Origin: Larix sibirica
Taxonomy: Eukaryota > Streptophyta > Pinopsida > Pinales > Pinaceae
Length of the DNA stretch: 20,798 bases
Direction: 5' to 3'
Assembly: GCA_004151065.3 (NCBI GenBank)
Contig: NWUY0304971144.1
Location: 1-20,798 of the forward strand
Positions 11,046 through 19,215 of the stretch are shown one piece after another. Numbering within the stretch: the stretch's first letter is position 1; each line of letters starts with the position of its first letter. Position numbers and translations under genes: made by a program. The notes below the pieces were generated by a model that was given only the letters and a program-made list of their open reading frames with translations, was not told the origin of the DNA and ran no database searches.

Positions 11046-11485
11046 AAATCTGTCATCAGTAAGTGTTTGAAAAGGCAGGTGAATGCTGTATCCTAAGTAA
11101 GATAAGGCATGATAGGTTTAATGAGTCTATCCACCAATGGTGTTGTTGTTGTTGGTGGTAAGCATGTTGGATAGTAGTAGGTTGATCCGGCGTTGTGCTA
11201 ATAAGGGTCTTTGCAGTGGGTTCTAATGGATGAATCATATTGGCTCTTAAATCCAAGGTGGGTAATAGTGGTACCAAAGAAGCATCCATCTGAAAGCAAG
11301 TGTGATTTCATAAATTACGTATATAAAAGCTAATAACTAAAACTAAGGCGTATAAGGCCACCTTTTCGCTAGTGAATTTCCCATTTTGCTAGGTCATGAT
11401 AGGCCACCTTTTTGCTCTTTAATTTTCCCACCTTCTTCATAGGACAGAGGGCTCGCCTTTCCTTGACCTCCCGAGACCTCCCGAT
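11046..11485. other. Gene-free spacer with a short direct repeat
   Basis: Homology to integrase stops near 11486 and nothing recognisable follows toward 11046. A related segment, taaggccaccttttcgct and taggccacctttttgct, occurs at about 11353-11370 and 11400-11416, 47 bases apart. A GTT-repeat microsatellite-like run lies near 11141-11155. Confidence 0.5.
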
Positions 11486-12187
11486 GGTCAGTCGCTTGCA
11501 AGTAGTCCCATACGCCCAAAATATTGTTGGAACTCTCTAATCCCAGTCGTCACACTCCACATTGCAAATTTTAGTCAGCATATGCTCGAGGATCTTGTTG
11601 AATGCCTCAACCGTACCATTGGCTTACATATGGTAGGGAGTACTTTTCTGGAGGTGAATCATGAAATCTTGGGTCAGAGCACATATCGTAGCATTCAAGA
11701 AGTGAAAACCCTTATAACTCATAAATATCCTAGGGCAACCAAATATTGTGATGATATTTTCAAAAATGAACCGCGCAGCAGTCTATACAGTGCAATCTTT
11801 TACTGGCACGGTTTCTGCACATCTGGTAAAATGCTCTATTGCGGTGATAATGTACAACGCACCTGTTCTTCACGCAGGGGGATTTATTAGCCCAACAAAG
11901 AAAATAGCCCATTTTGAAATGGCTCCAGCATAGTAACAGGGAAGAGAGGCATCTCATCTCTTCTTGAATGCTTTCCAATACACTGGCAGACATTACAATG
12001 TTTGCAATACTCTTTGGCTTCCTGAAACAGAGAAGGCCACCACAATCTAGCGTGCAGTACTTTCCTAACAGTTGCCTTGCCCGCATTGTGTCCTCCTACA
12101 ATGCCCTCATGCGCCTTTTCCCTTCATAAGAACTATTTGTCCTAATAACCAATTTCTCTATCTGGGCGGTGCACTGGCTTCAATTCG
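11486..12187 (-). pseudogene. Ty3/gypsy retrotransposon integrase fragment, broken
   Basis: Integrase joins retroelement DNA to the host genome. Reading the minus strand from 12187 downward, an open stretch carries the zinc-binding domain: AHEGIVGGHNAGK, then LWWPSLFQEAKEYCKHC and CNVCQ, which supplies the H-H-C-C ligands. It runs on to MPLFPVTMLEPF and then stops at 11893-11888. The homology continues in another frame (about 11855 to 11486) as the catalytic core: IITAIEHFTRCAETVPVKDC, FENIITIFGCPRIFMSYKG, then GTVEAFNKILEHMLTKICNV and FWAYGTTCKRLT. The core has three in-frame stops. Of the D,D-35-E triad, the first D reads E, the second reads Y and the final E is kept, with the spacing of 35 residues unchanged. 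Family features fit non-chromovirus plant Ty3/gypsy elements (Tat-like). Neither RNase H before it nor a chromodomain after it is recognisable. Confidence 0.93.
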
Positions 12188-13400
12188 GATCGGAGGTTCT
12201 AGCTCGACCATAAAACCTCTCTTTAAAATAAGCAGCGGACAGTAATCTCGGCTGGAGGCCATCCTTCTCTGAAGGCATTAAATCCTCATAGATCTGGGCG
12301 AATTATTCTTTGTTTCTCTTCTTAATTTCGGCCAAGTGGCAGAGGGCTTAGCATAAGCCAAATTCAATAATGAACTCATACAGTGAAGGTAAATGACATG
12401 ATCATAATTAATTGAACAATCGGAAGTAAAGTTACTAAGCTTCTGTGCACATATTACCAAAAGAATTACGTTTTACATAAAATGCAGGAATTCCACAATA
12501 TGCTGAAAATATAAAACGAACAGCATGTACAGAGCAACAACGATACTTTATAAAAGAATTGAAACGATGGTAAAAGTAAAACCTACCCTACTACACAAGG
12601 CTCCTGCACTTAACTTGGGTGGGCCCTACCCAAGATCCCCACAGTAACCAACTATATTAATCAAATAAAAGCTGAACATATATCTCTTCTATTAATATAT
12701 AAACAGAGTGACATATAAATGTCTTGCGTTCAACCAGAACTTAGTACAATAGCATATATGTATATATAAATATATAAATAACATCGTGGTGATTAACCCG
12801 TAGGCTTTATAGCTCTACTGGTTAAATAGGAGATGGTCCATTTAATGATCAGTTCGATCAACCTTTATTAGTTAACTGGAGTTCCAAGTTAATCCGAAAA
12901 TGGCTGTGTTCCCCACAAGAGTGGTAGCGCACAGTCCTTCAACTCGATCATTAAGATACTATAAAAATGACTGGACACCTGGAGCTTGGGATCCTTTTAA
13001 GAACAGATGGGGTGAACCATCTACTGGAGTTGATCTCCATTAAGATGCGCCACAGATGCTGCTGGAGATGCTTCATGATCTTTTCAAATATTAGAATTAA
13101 ACGCCCATATGGATAAATCTCTTTTTTTGTTCGGTCGAAGGCAGTATTGCTCATCGCGCATACTAAAAATTCTTTTTTATTACTTAAAATCAGCATTTAA
13201 TTCAATTCCCCCTACGATATGAATCGACGGAACCACATCCCTTACCTTAGAACCTTGAACCTCGACTTTCACCCTCGAAACTAACCCTTTGAACTAGAAC
13301 TTCCAACTCCACCGCAACAACCTAGAGCCTCTAACGCTACAGAACCTTTACGGATTGATTGGATGGAATGGGGGGGAAATAAAAGGAATTTCTTCTTATT
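12188..13400. other. Gene-free region, A+T-rich in its first half
   Basis: If the integrase fragment at 11486-12187 were part of a fuller element, RNase H and reverse transcriptase should lie here on the minus strand. I find no motif of either, so the fragment appears truncated. Bases 12470-12800 are A+T-rich. Bases 13200-13345 are poor in G on this strand and contain repeated gaacctt- and ctcga-type words. Confidence 0.5.
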
Positions 13401-14080
13401 TCAAAGTGGCATATCATGAAGGTTATCTATTATCGCGGCTTTCATTGGGCGGCGTACAATGATTGGCTATCGACTCGTCTATTGACACCTCCTTATCATA
13501 TCCCATACATAAAAGAAGGCATTGACACCTGGCATAAACACCTGACATCGAATCTTGGATCGGACCTCGGGGCATCGAGTGATAGACACCAGACATTGAC
13601 TACCGGCGAGTATCGGCCTCGCCGCCTGGGATCGCTTCTTGGGATCGACTGATCGAGCAGCACATGTAGTACCAGCATTCGGTATCTATCGGTCTAGAAT
13701 AGAGTATCGGTATAGCTGCCTTCCTCCGGTTCTTTCTTGGTAGAGTTTATTCGTAGAGGACCCGGTATATCTCTTGTTGGCTATAAATCTAATAAATCCC
13801 TCAATTGTGTTTTCTGCACGTACTGAACTGAACTTATGGTGAAATGCCGAATTTAGTGGCTCTAAGAATCCCCTTTCGAGCTATGTATTTTTTCATCTGT
13901 CTTGTAACGGCTTCGCGCCTGTACTTTAGCTATTGTATTTTTATACGGTATTATGAGTAAGAATAGTAATAAGCAGCATATGTTATATATAATATAAGCG
14001 CAGCTATAGAGTAGCGGATATGTTATATAAGCGGATATGAGTAAAGTGGATCGAGAACAAGGCACGTATAACTTTCCTTT
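13401..14080. other. Gene-free region with gacacc words
   Basis: A plus-strand frame of 78 codons (13416-13652) and a minus-strand frame overlap each other here, and neither resembles a known family. The word gacacct or gacacc recurs at about 13484, 13525 and 13585, mostly preceded by att or ata. Bases 13940-14045 are A+T-rich and contain two near-identical gcggatatg words about 20 bases apart. Confidence 0.4.
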
Positions 14081-14083
14081 CCC

Positions 14084-14125
14084 GGTAACATAGAACTGGT
14101 AACATCGAACAGGTAACGCACATAG
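14084..14125. repeat. 14-base imperfect tandem repeat, three copies
   Basis: Units ggtaacatagaact (14084-14097), ggtaacatcgaaca (14098-14111) and ggtaacgcacatag (14112-14125) follow head to tail. A detached relative, ggtaacaacttaga, occurs at about 14162-14175. Confidence 0.8.
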
Positions 14126-14205
14126 AATAACCCCCGCCTCCTTCCCCTGTTAACGTGGAGCTGGTAACAACTTAGAATCACCACCTTCCTGGGATGGGGG
14201 ATGAG

Positions 14206-14515
14206 AATGAGTATCAAAGCCAAGTCTGAGTATCCCGGCTGAGCAGCCGATTAGTCAAGTCGATTATCTCAGTTGAGTAGCGCAGTCTGAGTAACCAAGC
14301 TCAGTCGAGTAGCCAAGCCTTAGGGATCATCTCGGTGATTAGCGTATTAGCCTAGCGGATTATAGTTCCCCTTTATTATTTCCATTGATTATTTTCCTCC
14401 CTGTGGATTAGGCCCTGTGACCTGTAGCCCCATTGAATAGACCCCTCCAATTGAGTAAACTCATTGAGTATTCAAATTGAGTAGCGCACCATCCCATTTG
14501 AGTATCGCGGCCAAG
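14206..14515. repeat. Dispersed array of tgagta-type repeats
   Basis: At least nine copies of a degenerate word built on gagtatc or gagtagc occur in about 310 bases, mostly preceded by tt, ct or tc and followed by cca, cgc or ccc. Examples are tctgagtatcccggc, gttgagtagcgcag, tctgagtaaccaagc, gtcgagtagccaagc, attgagtagcgcacc and tttgagtatcgcggc. More copies lie outside, near 14690 and 15270. Spacing is irregular, about 15 to 40 bases, so this is not a CRISPR array: there is no long conserved repeat and no uniform spacer. Confidence 0.7.
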
Positions 14516-14519
14516 GTAG

Positions 14520-15500
14520 TAATTCCACGGTTCTGTAGGGGTAAGCTGTGTAGAGGGAATTTTGTTGTGGAAGCACCTTAGAATACAAATCAGTTCTCAA
14601 TGCAATCCAATTATTCTAAAATCTATATGCTTGTAAGTAACGAAAAAGTTCTCCATCTTCCTTCTATCCCAGCCAGGCGAGTATCCCATTGATTAGTCCC
14701 CATCCCTATGACAACAACCTCCTGGAAGGTGGATTGAGGGTCACGTACAACTAAAAAAAGCTTCCTTCGTTCATGCACTGCCCATAGTTCTAGCTGTCTA
14801 TTCTGTAGCGGTGCCGTCCGTGGTATGAGAAATATTTCCTCTCGGTGATGGCTGTCATTCGTCCGTCCACGGGACAGTTCCTATGTTGGATGGCTTTGAT
14901 CTGTGGGATAACCCCTCTAATGTTTCATAACCATCCCTTCCTTTAAAGTGGGCAATCAATCACAATCGGGCCACTTCCCTTCGCTGTCACTACCTGAGTA
15001 GCGTGAATGAAACCATCCTGTATGTCGATGATCATCAGGTGCACTTTATGTAGTGCGTCATTCATTCCTTCAATCCATTCGAAGTAGGAACGAGCGTTCC
15101 GGATCGATAAGTGATGTGAAGTTGTAGGTAATGTTCTAGGGTCGAGGTCGAGAGGTTATAGGGCAGAGTTTAGGCTTCGAGGTATTATTTTTGGAATGAC
15201 CCTATGTCTATATATGATCGTCTATGTGAGGTGCTCAATGTGACTTCCTGTAAATGAGTGTCTCCAGCCCGAGTATCCTAGCTGGTTCAAGTAGCTTATA
15301 AATGAACTTGTGCTACTTGGACGAGTGTAGGTTTCTTTCTCCAATTATGTCAATTTCCACTACTATAAAGGTCTATCAATGGTCATTGATTGGAGTCGTA
15401 TGAATGCTTTACTCTCTCTCAGACCAAAACTAAGAAGCCTTTAATATTATTGCATGGGCATGAGCATCCCTGAACAATGTGGGATAAGAGTACCCAACCC
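14520..15500. other. Gene-free region with small dispersed repeats
   Basis: No gene is recognisable. The segment 14841-14865 (ctcggtgatg, then gtcattcgtccgt) resembles 6566-6594. The 17-base word gtgggcaatcaatcaca at 14948-14964 recurs inverted at 16545-16561. Confidence 0.5.
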
Positions 15501-15504
15501 CTCA

Positions 15505-15566
15505 AACTCACACTCCTTGTTTTTAACCCGCTCCGCTAGGCGGAGATCTAACTCACACTCCTTGTT
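15505..15566. repeat. 17-base direct repeats flanking a hairpin
   Basis: A perfect direct repeat, aactcacactccttgtt, occurs at 15505-15521 and 15550-15566. Between them, 15531-15545 forms a hairpin with a 6-base GC-rich stem (ctccgc and gcggag) and a 3-base loop. It could be a small mobile or replication-slippage product. It lacks the trailing U run of a bacterial-type terminator. Confidence 0.75.
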
Positions 15567-15599
15567 GTCCCTTGAGCTGGGGATACTTATAAACGAGAA

Positions 15600-17050
15600 A
15601 AGGAAAGGTTAGCTCCCATAGTTTACACCTGAAAACAGTACATATGATACTCGCATATCTGCGTTTCACTTTGCCATTGTAAGATGACAACTTCTTCTTA
15701 TACTAGCATCTCTACATTTAACTTGTTCATAACCAATAATAGTTGTTGTGCAATAATCATCGTCTTGACTGAACTTTCTTGTAGTTGTTATCCCTATGAG
15801 GTGGTAACTTGGCCTTGCTCGTTAGTCTATCCTAAGACCGATTGTAAAGCATTAGTTATTGGGAAACATTACATAAGTCATGGTCTTACCACCTTATCTC
15901 TCTTCACCGTGCTTTGCTATTAATTCCCTTATGGAAAGTTGGACCTTTGTGGCATCAATGTTGTTTGGCTTGATCTGCAAGTGTGGAAACATTTTGTTGC
16001 TAAACAACTTATATTATTCTTCTTTTTAAAGCATCAACAGTTGTTTTCACACAACTTCTCCACTAGGTTGTTTACCATTGGACATTGGTAATTGTATAGT
16101 AATAGTTTGAATCCTCCACACCTTTAAAAAGAAGGTAGTTCTTTACTTCTCCACTTATTGCAAGAATCAATTTATGTAATGTGAGACTTCTTCAGGCTAT
16201 AGTTGTTTCCGTAAGCTATACCCTACTTGCTTGCCCTCACCATGGCATTAAGTTCCATCCATGTACACTGAAGACTCAGGCTATTATTACAAGGCTAGTT
16301 TCCATGGAGAACTTAGGATAACTTACACTCTACATACAAAGGCAAGTAAAACAACAAAAGAAAGTGTCTGTAAGGCTAGTAGTACCTATTATTTCTTATT
16401 GCATAGACAACCTTATAAGAACCCCTACGGAGGGGAAGGGGAAGGCAGAGACTTACATGTTTCCGGGAAGGGACAGGGCGCTTACCTATACGGAGAAACA
16501 ACAGGTTCCTACACGAAAGTGGGTGGTGATGCCTTCCCGGAGAGTGTGATTGATTGCCCACCATGAGAGATAGGTTATTACTACTGCCCACATGAGAAGG
16601 TTCCCACGGACTACAGCCACCATACATCAGAAGCACCTACCAGGTTGATAGGTACTACTAGTAATGCCATACTAAGCGGTGATAGGTGCTATAGAGTTGC
16701 ACTATGCTTAGTGAACTAAGATAACAACTACTCAAGCTTAGCCTTGGCTAAATCGTTGTTAGAGCAGGAACTACAGAACTTAGTTGGACTATTTGGACTA
16801 AAGACAGATTTCAATATCTATAGAGAGAGAGTGTCAGGCTTAGCGGCAAGCTAAATAGTCTAAATCATTCATCAAGAATAGCAATCAAAGCTTTCACTAG
16901 TACTAATCAGGACAGAGATAAGTTCCCCCTGTTCCTGAGAGGCAATCTTATATTGGTTCTATTGGTTCTACTTCTCTATTCCCCCATGCCCTGGAAGGAG
17001 GGAGGCACTTATTAGTGCGGCGTTACCTGTTCTAGATCCCACGTCCCAGT
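15600..17050. other. CpG-poor non-coding region
   Basis: From about 15.6 kb the sequence changes character: CpG becomes rare and A+T rises. Plus-strand frames at 15684-15923 (79 codons) and 16261-16566 (101 codons) resemble no family. A 13-base inverted repeat, cttctttttaaag, occurs at 16019-16031 and 16122-16134. Small tandem repeats are present, such as attggttct twice at 16952-16969. Confidence 0.5.
16700..16870. other. Stretch with several nested inverted repeats
   Basis: Three local hairpins can be drawn: 16707-16720 (cttag and ctaag), 16738-16751 (ttagcc and ggctaa) and 16838-16851 (gctt and aagc). A longer stem pairs 16784-16796 with 16851-16863 over 13 positions if two G-U pairs are allowed. 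No known RNA family is recognised, and it is also compatible with chance. Confidence 0.3.
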
Positions 17051-17208
17051 ATGTTATAAGTCCCCACCTGCAAGGACATAAAAAGAAAACACCTACATAC
17101 CAACAAGATAGATCCAGAAAACCTTCAAAGAAATACCTTTGGAGTTTAACTACAGCTATATAACAGTCTCATTTGGGCTAATTGAGTGGGCTACAGATCA
17201 GAGTCAAT

Positions 17209-17240
17209 CTTAGTTAATCTTTTCCTTAGTTAATCTTTGC
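17209..17240. repeat. 16-base tandem repeat, two copies
   Basis: The unit cttagttaatcttttc or cttagttaatctttgc occurs at 17209-17224 and 17225-17240, with one mismatch. Confidence 0.85.
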
Positions 17241-17485
17241 CGAGAGTCCCTCCCTTATAACAATGGAGCTTACTGTAAGGCAGTCTCTTAATAATTATGT
17301 TTAGGGGTCTGATCATCATACCTCATCAGGGCAATAAAATGGATTTTTTGAGTTATATTAATGATGTTCTAATCTATAAATAGGATACCTTCCCAGTCCT
17401 TATATTAATTATGTGTTCCTATTCAAAATTATGAGCGTTTAGCTTGTATCCCAGCCTCTCATATTTATTAGCCAACCAAGTCCAC

Positions 17486-17823
17486 CAAGGCACCATCCAC
17501 GTTTGTACTTACTTTGAAAATCTTAATAATACCTGTCCCAAAGAAGATTATCCTACTCCGATTCTTTAGATGGTCATGAGGACCTCTCCCTCATGGATGG
17601 GTTCTCGGGATATAATTAGATTCAGATTCGCCCGTAATAAAAATACAAAACTCTTTTTGCAACCCCATGGGGGGCTTTTACTATTTGAGTTTCCCTTTGG
17701 AATAAAGAATGATGGAGCCACATTCCAGCATGCCATGTCCTACTATTTTTATGACCTTTTTCATATCATGCTTGCCTATCTCGACGATATAACCGCTCGT
17801 TCGAGGAAATGGTCCCTTTGTCT
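17486..17823 (+). pseudogene. Ty3/gypsy reverse transcriptase fragment, frameshifted
   Basis: Reverse transcriptase copies retroelement RNA into DNA. The motifs appear in family order across three reading-frame segments. The first has VCTYFENLNNTCPKEDYPTP and ends in a stop near 17567. The second has DLSLMDGFSGYN, which keeps the first catalytic aspartate, then a stop and IQIRP. The third has KLFLQPHGGLLLFEFPFG, then IKNDGATFQHAMSYYF and AYLDDITARSRK, in which the YxDD catalytic motif is intact. Homology ends abruptly after SRK near 17823, well before the end of a normal domain, and starts abruptly near 17486, so this is a truncated internal piece of pol. The orientation is opposite to both neighbouring pol fragments. 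Motif wording fits non-chromovirus plant Ty3/gypsy elements, possibly the same group as the integrase at 11486-12187. Confidence 0.92.
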
Positions 17824-18079
17824 GTCCAACATGCTATCTTACCCCATTATGCCTTCAAGAAGCCATTATACACATCTGGAGGGTGCAACCTCAACTGATC
17901 ATACCATGGGCATGGAAGGCCATGTTTAATCATATTCCCCATGCCAATAATGAAATCCTTGATGGGTTTTTCTACTATAGAAACCTTCCTATCAACAATC
18001 CTCTATATTTTGTCTTTTTTGGTGCAGGTATAAATGTCCATAGATATAGTCATTTTATATTTTACTCCTAAAAATGAAA
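17824..18079. other. Spacer between reverse transcriptase fragment and inverted repeat
   Basis: A plus-strand frame (17883-18071) is open for 62 codons with an aromatic translation, but I recognise no family in it. The abrupt loss of homology at 17823 suggests a junction there. CpG is nearly absent. Confidence 0.4.
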
Positions 18080-18121
18080 AGGACCCGGAGGGACTTTCCT
18101 GAGGTACGAGGGGAAGGTTTT
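18080..18121 (-). repeat. 42-base dispersed repeat, coding-like (copy 2)
   Basis: This is the inverted partner of 5246-5287, with 40 of 42 positions identical. On the minus strand it reads KTFPSYLRKVPPGP. It lies at the downstream end of the decayed minus-strand frame at 18122-18755, so it may be that frame's C-terminal part. Confidence 0.75.
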
Positions 18122-18755
18122 AGCTCAAATTTTGTTGAGGACCTGATTGACTGTATCTGCCACCCTAGCCCTGAGCTCCACTTACTTTTTAGTTTTCTCT
18201 ATATGTTTCCTTACTTGTCCATAAAGACCGTCAAACTCTAGGTAGAACTATAGGTGGTATTTTCTTTTATATATTCCATCAAATAAATAACTCCAGACTA
18301 TAATTATATATTTCATAGTAGCATGTAGTGTGGCCTCTACTAATACTTATTTGTACCTAGTCTTCTAGGTCTCTCTTTCCTTTGTTAGTGTTTCTACCTG
18401 CTTCTTCTCCTCATGCAATTATTTTGGGGATTATTCCATATTTTTCCCTTACATTTTCAAATTCACTCCTATTTTTAGCCAAGTATTAGGCAACGGTGGC
18501 TTGTGGCAGGCTATTGTATTGCTTTGTTTCCCACTCCTCCACTTCTTTGAGGAGTTCATTGATTCTCTATTTTAGTTTGACCTAAATATCATATATAGTT
18601 CTATAGGTCCTAGTATCAAAGATGATACCCCCATTAAACTATATTTGCATTACCTCATATTGTAGGCTCTTAGTTTTCAAATTTACCTCATCTAGCTGAA
18701 GGATGGATATGTGGCCTTCCCTTTCATAGTTTCCAATTGTGGTGTTCCTTAACCC
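18122..18755 (-). pseudogene. Decayed reading frame with coiled-coil-like stretches
   Basis: On the minus strand, long low-stop segments read as protein. One frame gives LQLDEVNLKTKSLQYEVMQ, then RINELLKEVEEWETKQYNSL and KNRSEFENVREKYGIIPKII, broken by TAG, TAA and TGA codons. After a frame change it continues as HEEKKQVETLTKERET and ATLHATMKYIIIVWSYLFDG, then VELRARVADTVNQVLNK just before the 42-base repeat. Heptad-like spacing of leucine among many E, K and Q residues suggests a coiled coil. CpG is almost absent. Inference: it may be the ORF1 or gag-side frame of a plant Ty3/gypsy element, but I do not recognise a defined domain. Chance cannot fully explain such similar composition over 600 bases. 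Confidence 0.5.
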
Positions 18756-18784
18756 TTAAATTGGATCACAACCTAGTATACAGA

Positions 18785-19215
18785 GATTACAGATGTATAA
18801 AACCAAATACAAGAGACAAAGAAGATGAAATATACAGAATATACCCATGTATTAGAGATGTGTCAAAAGAGAGAAAGCAATGTGCACTTGCCTCTTGAGG
18901 TGGGGAAACCTTTTTTTTAGAAAATAGAAAAGAAAAAAATACCCGGCATCCCTCTAAAAAGATACACATGTGTATATATATATTCTATCTATCCTCCTAG
19001 GAACATTCTACAGAATTCACTTTATAGTAGGAACCTTATAGTAAGCCTTCTTACTTTTATTGTCTACGACATGGGCCTTATTTAATAGAGAGTACCCTTT
19101 TACATTAAACAACTATCCACTACTATCTAATGGGCTTTATTCGAATAAGATGGATACATACATCAATTGTCTAAATTCTAGGTAGCCAAAAGTAGGGGGG
19201 TTAGGGTAGGATACT
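18785..19215 (-). other. Possible LTR-like spacer downstream of chromovirus pol
   Basis: Read on the minus strand, this directly follows the end of pol, where an untranslated tail and 3' LTR would be expected. It is A+T-rich with TATA-like runs (18970-18985) and homopolymer tracts, and it ends just before the coiled-coil-like frame. I could not find a second LTR copy, terminal TG and CA bases, or a clear polypurine tract, so the call rests on position only. Confidence 0.25.

Noticed and set aside
11582-11890. 102-codon plus-strand open frame
   Set aside because: It is the antisense shadow of the integrase core, which reads on the minus strand.
14206-14515. CRISPR array
   Set aside because: The repeated word is short and degenerate, and spacing is irregular. 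There is no long conserved repeat and no cas gene nearby.
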